A stretch of 64,000 bases of DNA from Ridgeia piscesae. Lineage: Eukaryota > Annelida > Polychaeta > Sabellida > Siboglinidae. Made by a program: the position numbers and the translations under genes. The stretch lies in NCBI GenBank assembly GCA_025642075.2, contig JAODUO010001318.1, positions 110,227 to 174,226 on the forward strand, in the 5' to 3' direction. This document shows positions 1 through 11,952 of the stretch, in pieces. Below the pieces are notes generated by a model. It was not told where the DNA came from and searched no databases. It saw only the letters and a program-made list of their open reading frames with translations. Position 1 is the first letter of the stretch. Each line of letters opens with the position of its first letter.

Positions 1-138
1 TGTGAACTGTGTTATACAAAAACATTAGCTGAGTTATATTAACCGGCTTTACGCGCGCTAAATTTTGTTTTGAACTTGTGACCCCGGGGCCTTCACCGCA
101 AAGACGAATCGAAAAATCTTAGTTTACGAAACACTCCA

Positions 139-394
139 CCCAGATAGCATGCAAACGTTACATTAACGTTTGCATTTGGTTAAAACCGTTTGATTTTGGT
201 TACGGTTAAATATCTAACGTTCCCGAAACGTTAGTTTTCGGTTGTTTTTGTTTGGTTAGAAAGTAACGTAGATCTACGTTAAGACTTAGTAAACGAGCAA
301 AATAACGCAAAAAAAACGTTCACGTGTAAACGTTAAACCAACGTTTCTGCTAACGTTAAATGAACGTTAGATTAACGTTAGCATGCTGTCTGGG
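139..394. mobile_element. Short foldback/MITE-like element rich in AACGTT
   Basis: The left end CCCAGATAGCATGC is matched by the reverse complement of the right end GCATGCTGTCTGGG (one mismatch), giving terminal inverted repeats around a core made largely of the palindromic hexamer AACGTT in both orientations. It is about 256 bp long and has no coding capacity. The dinucleotide CA flanks both ends and may be a 2-bp target duplication, but two bases are weak evidence. The superfamily is not assigned. Confidence 0.6.
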
Positions 395-1130
395 CAGTGG
401 GCACGCCAGATCGCACACAAAATCTGCGAAATCCGAAGTAGATAAATGCAATATTAAATTTGTGTCGCACCAAGATCGCCACCTATTACGTCCTATATAG
501 GACGACATTAAAAAAACGCCTACAATTATATAACCCAGTTGGTCCGCTAGGTCGCAATTGCAATGTCAGCGCCAAACTAATTTTAGGAGCCTAATATAGA
601 AACAATACATTGAACGCATAGCGAACGACAAGGCGAGTATAGTTTATATCGATACATTAGCGGCACGGCCTGGAATGTCGATCGTGTTTGTCAGATCTTC
701 AAATGACAAGTACTCCTTCAGACACCCACTCAGTGCGCACTGGTGTCGAAGCACCGTCGGCGCTACCATGTCCATGGCATGATTATATTACCGTCAATCA
801 AGTCAATAATATTATGGTAATAGGAATATTATAATGACAATTCGGCAACATCACTATCAACTATAAGTATCGATAGCATGGATTTCACATTCTCCTCGTT
901 CTTCGTTATATTTAACAACAGGTGTTATGTGAGGATGTTGTGCCTTCTCTAATATGGTAGCGCTAAGTGACATCCACGGGCTAGTTGATCAATCCATGAA
1001 AGTTGGGCGCCCGAGGTGCAGGCAATGTACGAGGAAACCGTTAATATTCCCTCATACATTTGCAACCTCGAATATAACCAGGCCTACACGTTGTCACCAC
1101 AAAATCAACTAATCGAACAATATTTAAAAC
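395..1130. other. Unassigned non-coding stretch
   Basis: No ORF, repeat array, tRNA-like box or recognisable transposon end is visible between the foldback element and the 70-bp satellite. Confidence 0.5.
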
Positions 1131-2232
1131 TGGTACGGTTCTAGCGGTACGAGTATTCACGCGAATTCACGTGTTCATTCACGTGTCTATCTGGGAAAAT
1201 TGGTACGGTTCTAGGGGAACGAGTATTCACGCGAATTCACGTGTTCATTCACGTGTCTATCTGGGAAAATTGGTACGGTTCTAGGGGAACGAGCATTCAC
1301 GCGAATTCACGTGTTCATTCACGTGACTATCTGGGGAATTTGGTACGGTTCTAGTGGTACGAGTATTCACGCGAATTCACGTGTTCATTCACGTGTATAT
1401 CTGGGGAAATTGATACGGTTCTAGTGGTACGAGTATTCACGCGAATTCACGTGTTCATTCACGTGTATATCTGTGGAAACTGGTACGGTTCTAGCGGTAC
1501 GAGTATTCACACGAATTCACGTGTTCATTCACGTGTCTATCTGGGGAAATTGGTACGGTTCTAGCGGTACGAGTATTCACACGAATTCACGTGTTCATTC
1601 ACGTGTCTATCTGGGGAAACTGGTACGGTTCTAGCGGTACGAGTATTCACGCGAATTCACGTGTTCATTCATGTGTATATCTGTGGAAACTGGTACGGTT
1701 CTAGCGGTACGAGTATTCAGGCGAATTCACGTGTTCATTCACGTGTCCATCTGGGGAAACTGGTACGGTTCTAGCGGTACGAGTATTCACGCGAATTCAC
1801 GTGTTCATTCACGTGTCTATCTGGGGAAACTGGTACGGTTCTAGCGGTACGAGTATTCACGCGAATTCACGTGTTCATTCACGTGTCTATCTGGGGAAAC
1901 TGGTACGGTTCTAGCGGTACGAGTATTCACGCGAATTCACGTGTTCATTCACGTGTGTGACTAAGGAAATTGGTACGATTCTTGCGGTACGAGTATTCAC
2001 GCGAATTCACGTGTTCATTCACGTGTATATCTGGGGAAATTGGTACGGTTCTAGGGGAACGAGTATTCACCCGAATTCATGTGTTCATTCACGTGTGTGA
2101 CTAAGGAAATTGGTACGGTTCCCGGGGAACGAGTATTCACGTGAATTCACATATTCATTCACGTGTGTCACTGGGGAAACTTGTACGGTTCTAGGGGAAC
2201 GGGTAGTCACGCGAATTCACGTGTTTGCCGCG
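1131..2232. repeat. 70-bp satellite, 16 units, with paired CACGTG boxes
   Basis: Units start every 70 bp exactly (1131, 1201, 1271 and so on to 2181), each opening with TGGTACGGTTCTAG or a close variant. The second half of a unit carries GAATTCACGTGTTCATTCAC followed by GTG, so most units contain two CACGTG palindromes 12 bp apart. Units differ by point changes only; the last units (from about 2041) are more diverged. No ORF is conserved across units. Confidence 0.93.
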
Positions 2233-3095
2233 AGAGCAGAGGTACAAGTCTACAATTCAATATGAAACGACAGTGTGACTCGAACCGTAAGAACCATTTT
2301 GACATTGCTTATCCGGAAAAACGTGAGCGACTGAAGGAAGTCAAAAAACGTTTTGATGTATGTAGTATACGTGGGTGAGGTGAAGAGAGCGTCATGTTTG
2401 GCAAAACGTTGTCGCAGATGTTTGGTGCCGGTGAAGCGGCGTTGTTGGAAGATATAATCTAAGGTTGTGCCGGGCTTGAAACAAGAGTTTGCCAATGAAA
2501 AGAACGACCCGCATGTTGCTGCTCTGGGCGACAAGAGTACCGGTTCGGCAGCACCACCGGTAACGGCGAGGCAACGCAAAACTGTCCGGTAGTATGTGCT
2601 CATGCGAATCTGGATTATCGGTTATGAATCACACAAAGAACGCACTCCGGGACCAGTTGACGAACAAACGGTCGGGTGGGCTTCTGCTCAAAATGTTTGC
2701 GGAACGCTGTCGGAGAAGAAGGATCCTTTTTGTTATAACCGGCATCGGTTAGTGATGGTCCGCTTTTGAACAATATCTTACACATGTCACAAGACTAAGG
2801 TTTTGCTTAAATGTTTGTTCTAGGACATGCTATGTAGCTATAGTAATGTACATTTTTCACATTATCTTTAACTGTTATCAATGTTTCAAGCAAACACTTG
2901 ATGTAGGTCTCACGCATATTTTTGATTGTGACATAAACAAACGGCGACGTCATCAGCCTATACGTGACAGAATGTTTTCCATTTTCAGTGACGATAAGCT
3001 ATTTTATTCGCAAAACTCATCGAAAGTAGTAGTACGGTGTTAAAATTTATTAGTTTGACGGTTTCGTAATAATGAACACAATAATTATTAGAGTA
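2233..3095. other. Unassigned stretch with weak decayed coding signal
   Basis: From about 2390 to 2760 the plus strand reads through short fragments interrupted by stops, and base composition is more GC-rich than its surroundings, suggesting an old coding relic. I recognise no domain. 2760-3095 is AT-rich with nothing identifiable. Confidence 0.3.
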
Positions 3096-3099
3096 GACA

Positions 3100-3139
3100 G
3101 GGGCAAAGCGCACCCCCTCGGGGCAAAGCGCACCCCCCT
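3100..3139. mobile_element. Candidate pogo-type terminal repeat, doubled
   Basis: GGGGCAAAGCGCACC occurs twice in tandem just upstream of a pogo/jerky-type transposase relic. The same start, GGGGCAAAGCG, recurs at 26160 in front of the second such relic, which supports its being an element terminus. No matching right end is visible downstream of 5240. Confidence 0.45.
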
Positions 3140-3353
3140 AAATCGTAAGATATACGTTTTAGCGGCGTCATCTACCGATCAGTGGACGCACTTTGCTAAA
3201 AAACAACCAAATGGTGTTTGTTTATAAGTTGTTTATGAACTTTTACCCCCCCCCCATTATTAAATGCTGTTATTAATTATTAATGCTATTTACTACTCGA
3301 TTAGTACACTATAATATAGCAATATTATGTTACATTTAACATTTGTGTCTTGT

Positions 3354-4180
3354 AGACGTGGTCGGAAATATAAACGCAAGACTACAATGGCGTCTTGTTC
3401 AGACCGGCAGCTGCGCGATGCAATCGCTGCGGCAAAAGGGGGCAGGAGCATGAAAGGGACCGTTAAAGATTACGGCATTCCGAAAAGAACTCTGACGAGG
3501 CATTGTCAAGGCAAGGTAGCTCAGCCTGGCGTATCCGTCCTGGGAGGAAAACGACAAGTCTTCACTGATGAACTGGAGAATGAGACAATGACAACCATAC
3601 AACGTATGGAAAGAGAGATGTATGGTCTGTCTACTAACTATGTACGTAGATTGGCATAAATTGTGGCGGATTTGATAGGAACTGCCAACCCTTTCAACAA
3701 AGCAACTGGCGTGGCGGGCCGCGATTGGTTGAGTCAGTTATGAAGAGACACCCTGCTTTGTGGATACGCGCGCCGAATGCCACGAGTTTAGCACGCATCA
3801 ATGGCTTCAATAGTCATGCCATTGAGCACTTCTTTGTTGTATTAAAGAGTGTGTTGCAGTCCGGTGGTTTCAATGCTTTCAACAATTGGAACTGCGACGA
3901 AACTGGCTTTTCCACCGTGGCAAGAGTTTGCAAAGTCGTGTCGACAAAGGGAGCGCAACAGGTTCGCAAGGTGTCTAGTGCAGGTCATGTGACAGCTGTT
4001 AGCAAACCGAGTGCGGCCATCACGCACCACGATGTCATGCCTATATTCCGGCAGGCTTACGTCAACTCGGCAACCATGCAAGCGTCCGTGAATGGGTTCG
4101 CTGTATCGGGCCTCTGGCCGCTAAACGAGGACAAATTCAACGATGAATTAAACGCCTTGGAGCCCGCACACTTGTCTAGT
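3354..4180 (+). pseudogene. Pogo/Tigger/jerky-type DDE transposase, broken
   Basis: The first part (to 3657) encodes a psq-type helix-turn-helix typical of CENP-B/pogo transposases, with MASCSDRQLRDAIAAAKGG and YGIPKRTLTRH. After a stop at 3657-3659 the protein resumes as the second DNA-binding region (FNKATGVAGRDWLSQ), shifts frame near 3735, and continues as MKRHPALWIRAPNATSLAR, then NWNCDETGFSTV with the first catalytic Asp. A large internal deletion follows: the text jumps from the region after the first Asp to NGFAVSGLWPLNEDKF, which is normally C-terminal. The rest of the catalytic core is missing, so the copy cannot be active. The C-terminus runs directly into a 36-bp minisatellite. 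Family membership is confident; the exact clade is not. Confidence 0.82.
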
Positions 4181-5238
4181 CAGCCGTCCGAGACGAACAC
4201 GACGCCGTTATCCAGCCTGCCGTCCAAGACAAAAACGACGTCGCTATCCAGCCTGCCGTCCGAGACAAAAACGACGTCGCTATCCAGCCTGCCGTCCGAG
4301 ACAAAAAACGACGTCGCTATCCAGCCTGCCGTCCGAGACGAACACGACGCCGCTATCCAGCCTGCCGTCCGAGACGAACACGACGTCGCTATCCAGCCTG
4401 CCGTCCGAGACAACAACGACGCCGCCATCCAGCCTGCCGTCCGAGACGAACACGACGTCGCTATCCAGCCTGCCGTCCGAGACAACAACGACGCCGCCAT
4501 CCAGCCTGCCGTCCGAGACGAACACGACGTCGCTATCCAGCCTGCCGTCCGAGACAACAACGACGCCGCCATCCAGCCTGCCGTCCGAGACGAACACGAC
4601 GTCGCTATCCAGCCTGCCGTCCGAGACGAACACGACGCCGCTATCCAGCCTGCCGTCCGAGACGAACACGACGTCGCTATCCAGCCTGCCGTCCGAGACA
4701 ACAACGACGCCGCCATCCAGCCTGCCGTCCGAGACGAACACGACGTCGCTATCCAGCCTGCCGTCCGAGACAACAACGACGCCGCCATCCAGCCTGCCGT
4801 CCGAGACGAACACGACGTCGCTATCCAGCCTGCCGTCCGAGACGAACACGACGCCGCTATCCAGCCTGCCGTCCGAGACAAAAACGACGCCGCTATCCAG
4901 CCTGCCGTCCGAGACGAAAACGACGCCGCTATCCAGCCTGCCGTCCGAGACGAAAACGACGCCGCTATCCAGCCTGCCGTCCGAGACGAAAACGACGCCG
5001 CTATCCAGCCTGCCGTCCGAGACAAAAACGACGCCGCTATCCAGCCTGCCGTCCGAGACAAAAACGACGCCGCTATCCAGCCTGCCGTCCGAGACGAACA
5101 CGACGCCGCTATCCAGCCTGCCGTCCGAGACAAAAACGACGCCGCTATCCAGCCTGCCGTCCGAGACAAAAACGACGCCGCTATCCAGCCTGCCGTCCGA
5201 GACAAAAACGACGCCGCTATCCAGCCTGCCGTCAGGTA
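4181..5238 (+). repeat. 36-bp (12-codon) minisatellite in the transposase tail
   Basis: About 29 units of 36 bp, consensus around CCGTCCGAGACGAACACGAC then GCCGCTATCCAGCCTG. The length is a multiple of three, so each frame reads as a 12-residue repeat. The frame continuous with the transposase gives SSLPSETNTTPL; one extra A in a run at about 4303 switches it to VRDEHDVAIQPA. Two minus-strand frames also stay open for over 300 codons, a by-product of a stop-free repeat unit. Units with EHD and NND variants alternate between about 4320 and 4850, then EN/KN variants follow, showing amplification in blocks. Confidence 0.95.
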
Positions 5239-5253
5239 TGCAGTGTCTCAATA

Positions 5254-6550
5254 ACATCGATAGGCCATCAGACTGTGTTTGATCGAACAACGAACAGAGA
5301 TCATAGCGATTGGTAGTGCTTCTAAAAAAACGTGCATGTTGGATCCTCTGCCTGCAAAACAGCTCACTGACAACATCATCAGTATTGTGCCTGCCATCAC
5401 ACGGATCACAAATGCTTCCCTGGATGTGGGAGTGATGCCGAAGTCGTTGAAGCATGCAATTGTCCGACCACTTTTAAAGAAACCATCACTGGACAAAGAC
5501 ACCATGAGCAGTTACCGACCTGTGAGTAACCTCACTCAATTATCCAATGTAATTGAGAAAATGGTCGCGCTTAGGATAATGGCGCGTGTCTCTGATCAGC
5601 AAATGGTTGAGTGCTTTCAGTCGGCGGCGTACCGAAAAAAACATTCGACTGAAACTGCGCTGCTATCTGTTACAGGTGTCGTCAAAACAGAAATGGACAC
5701 AAAACAAGGAACCATCTTGCTTCTCGTTAATTTCAGTTCCGCCTTCGATACGATCAACTGGACTGGGTGATATCTTATCTGAAAGAGAGGACACAGCGAG
5801 TATAGTAATCGGTGACCAGTCGTCGAGTACAACTACTCTAACGACAGGTGTCCCGCAAGTCCCGTCCTTGGGCCACTGCTCTTTTCGCTATATGTATAAC
5901 CTATCGGTGACCCCATACGAGCCCATGGACTATTCTTTCATCAATATGCCGACGATTTACAGATATTCTGCATTAGTGGCTGCAGTTAGGCAAATGTAAG
6001 ATTGTTTATATGAAGTAAAGGTCCGGATGGCACGGAATTCTATGTTCATGAACGATGGCAACACACAATATCTTCCGATTTTACTTAAGTCTGCAGATGC
6101 AATCGTTAATAAAAGTGTGATTCGCGTTGGTGTGGTTACAATTACGGCTTCGCTTTGTGTTCAGTGTCTTGGTGTTTGCATTGATAGGCACGTTGACATG
6201 AAGAAGCAAGTGTCGCAAACTATCAGTGCTTGCTCTTTCTACCTGCGCAGCATTAATCAAATTAGCCGCTTTCTTCCCAGACCGACCAAGGAACGCGTTG
6301 TCAATGCCATTATCACATCACGGCTTAACTACTGTAACGCACTCTTATACGGCACGTCTGCAGTTAACATCGCCCGTCTACAGCGAATACATAACACATT
6401 TATAAAGCCATGCACAATGACGCGCCAGTGTATTTGTGTGAACTCGTGTGCCCGTATCAACCGATAAGAACACTGCGCTCTGCGAACAATGACATGTTAG
6501 AAGTGAAGCGAACCCGTACCAAAGCTGTGACAATCTCACCAGCTTCAAAC
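5254..6550 (+). pseudogene. L2/CR1-type non-LTR retrotransposon, reverse transcriptase relic
   Basis: Plus-strand fragments in shifting frames follow the order of a CR1/L2-group reverse transcriptase: KHAIVRPLLKKPSLDKD and YRPVSNLTQLSNVIEKMVA, then HSTETALLS and FSSAFDTIN (block A with the catalytic Asp), TTGVPQVPSLG (block B, altered), and a collapsed active-site region near 5960. The thumb and C-terminal part follows: LGVCIDRHVDMKKQVSQT, LPRPTKERVVNAIITSRLNYC and LLYGTSAVNIARLQRIHN. There are many frameshifts and no endonuclease domain, so this is an old 5'-truncated copy. It starts right at the end of the 36-bp minisatellite. The polypeptide ends near 6550 at a TA microsatellite. Confidence 0.85.
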
Positions 6551-6559
6551 GTCTACTGA

Positions 6560-6560
<1 letters not shown>

Positions 6561-6640
<80 letters not shown>
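6561..6640. repeat. TA dinucleotide microsatellite
   Basis: Uninterrupted TA for about 78 bp directly after the L2/CR1-type relic. Confidence 0.97.
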
Positions 6641-6643
<3 letters not shown>

Positions 6644-7165
6644 GATATAAATATTATCTAATTATTACTGGTATAAAGCAGCAAAGAAATGAGAATATAA
6701 CCCAAGTCCAAGCAGCGATGTTGGTCAGTAAGGAAAACTATCATATCACAACTATCCCCTCCCTACGCATTATCCAAGTTAGTGGAATGACATGCTCTTG
6801 TCCTGATTGCAGTGGTAAGTTTATTGCTTTTCGCGACTCCTGCTGTGCGCGTGTTTGCGCTCTCTCAGGAGGGTGCTTTTCACAGCTGCAGTGGAGGATA
6901 ATTACCCTCACAAATGGGCAGTGTGTAGATTGTTTCAAGTTGCAGGTTACAAACCACTTTCAGGAATTTAAGTGTTTTAGAGAACACAATTCACTTTCAC
7001 CTCTTTGAAGTACAGTTGTGTGTTATTTAAAGTTAATATAATAATGGGCGACCAGCTTGAAAGTTCTACATCTCTGATAATATATTACGCTTGGATTATA
7101 TTATTTCATGTTTACTATACACACAAATCGAATGCATTTCAGTAGTAAGCCATGTCATGGCAACA
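6641..7165. other. Unassigned stretch between two TA arrays
   Basis: Nothing recognisable; the short ORFs here have no family signature. Confidence 0.4.
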
Positions 7166-7169
7166 CTTT

Positions 7170-8600
<1,431 letters not shown>

Positions 8601-8778
8601 GATTGGTCCATTTTGGGTATAGATTTTCAAACAGAGGATTCACTGCTTCAAGCCCCTCCCCACCCACTCCCTTATCACACCAGTGTTCGGTCACTGTGAT
8701 TTGGACTTTCAGACTCTGTAATCTCAATTCACGGTTTGTCTCTGCCAATTGCAATTCTGTGCCGGGATTATTCTGCAT

Positions 8779-10260
8779 GATTACAATGAAGGCAACTGCA
8801 AATAATGAGACGAGTAAGCTTAGTAATAGGAACACATCGCCTGTTGGAAGAATGTGCAAACATCGGCGTGGCTTCCAGCAAGGCTACCCATATTTCGAAA
8901 CAACACATGCCAAAAAGACCGAAACACGACCCAGTTCTGTATGGTTTCCACGACTAGACATGGATGATTTATCAAGAGTTGTACAAGAAACGTCTGGTGG
9001 CCTCTTGACAGTTACCGATGCTGATGGAATATCTGGCAGCAGCAAAATTCTTCGGCCGCGACCAAACCGAAGACTACCTTTAACAGAAAGCTACTTCCAG
9101 CCAGATGAAAGTCAAGGACCTTCCTCCGAAATGCGTCTGCTGAATGTTGGAAAGAATGCTCAGATGTGGAATGAATGCTACACTGAGCATGCTGAGCAGA
9201 AGATGTGCACTTCGCCACAATTTCAAGTATACCGTGAACAACAGGTCGGCCTCTGCTGGAAGGAGTCGTTGAAATGTGTGAACTGTGAGTATCACTCACG
9301 CATTTACAAACTGTACAGTGAGATAGAAACTGGACGTTGTGGTCAGCGGGCTGCCACAACAAATGTTGCACTTCACATCGGTCTGCAGGATTCGACAACA
9401 GCAACCACAAAGTTCCGTCACATTTTCACAGCAATGGGCCCGCCACCTCCCAGTCACACTGGATTCCAGAGAACAGCAAACAAAGTCGCAGCTCTCACTG
9501 CACAAGTAACAATGGGTGACTTGCGCATAAGAAGACAGATATCTAAGGAGACTAACACTCTTCGTGGTCTGCCAGAAGATGCTCCGCTTAACATCAGCGT
9601 CGATGTTTGATACAATTCTACCAATCTCAAAAACAGTTACAGTTGTGGTGGCCAGAATGCTTCACAGGCTCTCGGGACTGCATTCAGCTGGCACACTGGT
9701 CAACGGGAAATCATAGCTTTCCAACTGGACAATAAACTCTGCATGCAAATTAGGATCTTCACTTCGAAGTAAAGGGTTAAATGTCACCAGGCCTGGACAT
9801 GTTGGATGTACAGCCAATGTGCTAGCAACGGAGCCACTGTCTGAGTACAGGATTGGGAAACACATTGGTGACAGCCTAGCACAAGATAATGTCGCAGTCA
9901 AGTATGTCGCTACGGATGGAGATGCGTTGTCTTCACGTGGCATACAAGATGCCCTGCCAGCTGGCATGGAGACACAGAGGCAATCCGATATAACACATCA
10001 GTCTCAGACACAGTTTCGTCACATCATGACGGCATCGTTCTCCCCTATGATGTTTTCCGGAGAGAATGCTGCTAGACGAACAGAAAACAGAAGACTGTTT
10101 GCAGAGGATGTGGAGACAAGGTGTCAGATGGTCTACACCAGTGTCCATATGCTTCATGACAGCGATGAAACAGCCATAGCGAGACGCACGCCGGATGTTA
10201 TTCAAACTACACGGTAACCAAACAGGAAGTCTAACTGTGTCATGACCCCTGTAGTGATAA
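8779..10260 (+). pseudogene. Mutator-like transposase-domain protein, broken copy
   Basis: The open part to 9610 reads as the N-terminal half of the multi-copy invertebrate 'Mutator-like transposase domain' family: a basic start, then LLNVGKNAQMWNECYTEH, CWKESLKCVNCEYHSRIYKL with paired cysteines (zinc-ribbon-like), NVALHIGLQDS, FRHIFTAMGPPPPSHTGFQR and DLRIRRQISKETNTLRGLP. After the stop at 9610 homology continues in other frames: a Cys-poor block (9640-9780), a segment ending YVATDGDALSSRGIQDAL (9905-9960), and FSPMMFSGENAARRTENRRL followed by FAEDVETRCQMVY (10040-10140). Several stops and frameshifts make it non-functional. An in-frame Met at 8603 extends the ORF, but the family-like text starts near 8779. 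Family identification is from recalled conserved text and was not searched. Confidence 0.78.
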
Positions 10261-10675
10261 TCGTCATTGCGATCAGTGGGCGTGGCCATTTTGTAATTTA
10301 ACACCTCTCCACTCTAGTTTGTCTCTTAAATCTGTTATTAATATTCAATTAAAATTTTAATTTATCCTTTGTATTTCACTTATGTTCCTGCTATTTCGTT
10401 AACATTCATTGCTGCGCTTTCTTCCATAAAATGTTATCCTAAAACAGAAATACCAGCATGCCTTGTGATTTACGTCACTCACTCGCGGCGCGCGTTGAAT
10501 TTCTTCATAAGCGATCCAAGTGTGAGTGACACCAGTCAAAATAAAATACCGCCCAAGGAAATCTACGGCTCAAGAGAATCTAACTATTTGGAAATAAGTG
10601 TTACCATCTACTTGACAGTAATGTTTACTAATGCACATAGAATAGAAAAAACACACAAACGTTATTTGTTCTTAT
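10261..10675. other. Unassigned AT-rich stretch
   Basis: A 124-codon ORF overlaps this stretch and the SINE head, but it has no family features and its C-terminal part is read from the SINE, so I do not call it. Confidence 0.4.
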
Positions 10676-10982
10676 ACTCAGGGGTAGAGCTTCGGACGCT
10701 TGACCAAGAGAACCCGGGTTCGAATCCTGTGCTGCGGTGTTAAAACCTAGGGCAAGTTTGTTCACTCTACATTGCTCCAGTTCACTCAGCTTTATAAATC
10801 AGTACCTGGCTATAGACAGTTGTGACTACGTGTACGAGCAGCCTTCGCGTATTAATTGTAGCATGTGGCTGGATGCTTCACAGAGAGGTTGAGATGGTGT
10901 TTGATTGAACAGGTCTGCCAGGGAAGTAAAGTGTAAATGCGCTTTGAGCAGTTCTAATGACTGCGCGATATAAGAACTTGCC
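10676..10982 (+). mobile_element. tRNA-derived SINE, full-length-looking copy
   Basis: The head has a pol III A-box-like GGGGTAGAGCTTCGG and a B box GGGTTCGAATCC about 40 bp later. The body contains CACTCTACATTGCTCCAG, GAGCAGCCTTCGCG and GCATGTGGCTGGATGCTTC. The 3' end reads GCGCTTTGAGCAG then TGCGCGATATAAGAAC, like a LINE-derived tail. Other copies in this window are at 25116, 27507 (minus), 28781 (minus) and 42075. Confidence 0.87.
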
Positions 10983-11882
10983 TTTACTTTTGTGTAGTTT
11001 GCATGCTTTCAGCGATTTTCAACGGAACATTATTCTATGGTTTCACCGGGATGCCGTTAGCATTCCTTTGACCATTTAGTCTCAATCATACCTTTCAGTT
11101 GGAGAAACAGCATACCATACTTCTAGAATATGTTTTTAGACAAATCCCAAATTGCATCGTATTGGCAGTTTTCAGTTAACCGATCTACTATAAATGAACA
11201 TATAAAAGAATGGCCGCGCCTAGGTCTATAGTATGCACTCAGACGTTGTCGATGTCATCAATTATGTTCCATGGATAAGGCTGTTGGTTTCAAGTTTATT
11301 GTAACGTGTTGACTAAAGTAGTAGTAATATTATATTTATGTATGGTTACCATCCATTCATATTTCGTAGGCCTAGGATAGACCCATTTTTCAATGCAAAA
11401 ATCACACATTATTGTCATTGCTTGTCTGATCAGCGAGTGGTTGCTTATGTTTATGTCCATTTATAACTAGTTTGTGTCAGCAATATAACTAAATGATTTA
11501 GAATATGTATGTTCCAATGTATAACTATTGTTGGAATTTTAATGTGAACAATTACATTAGTAATCAAAACAAAAACATTATAAATCATGCAATCCAAACA
11601 CAGATCAACATAACATTATTTATTAATTTAACGTTTAGTTTGCAATAAAGTTCAATATATGAATTACTCATTCAAAATAGTTTTCACCCGTACTGAAATA
11701 GAACTGCACGTGTTCTTACTCAAATCATCACTGAACAGTGGAGTGTGGTTCATAACGTGAAACATTTGCTGCTCCTATCTTATTTGCACATACACAGTGT
11801 GGTTTTATTACCCTTGATTGGGATTTAAGGACTATTTAGTGGATTTACGCCATGGGGGTAGGTGACATAGGCTAAAACCCGG
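10983..11882. other. Unassigned AT-rich stretch
   Basis: No gene or repeat structure recognised. Confidence 0.4.
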
Positions 11883-11952
11883 CGCACACGAGCAGATCGG
11901 TCGCGCAGCGGCACCTCGTGACGCATTTCTACGGTTGATCTGCTCATGTGCG
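11883..11952. repeat. Short inverted repeat (70-bp hairpin)
   Basis: CGCACACGAGCAGATC at 11883 pairs with GATCTGCTCATGTGCG at 11937 (15 of 16 positions), enclosing 38 bases. It could be a very small foldback element or a transcribed hairpin. Confidence 0.6.

Noticed and set aside
1131..2232. Possible CRISPR array
   Set aside because: Units are directly adjacent with no unique spacers, and the context is eukaryotic; this is a satellite.
4180..5455. Minus-strand ORFs of 341 and 391 codons
   Set aside because: They are antisense readings of the stop-free 36-bp minisatellite; no start context or family signature.
10369..10743. 124-codon ORF
   Set aside because: No family features, and its C-terminal part is the tRNA-like head of a SINE.
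10676..10750. Functional tRNA gene
   Set aside because: Boxes A and B are present, but the cloverleaf arms do not pair and the same head plus body recurs in dispersed copies, so it is a SINE.
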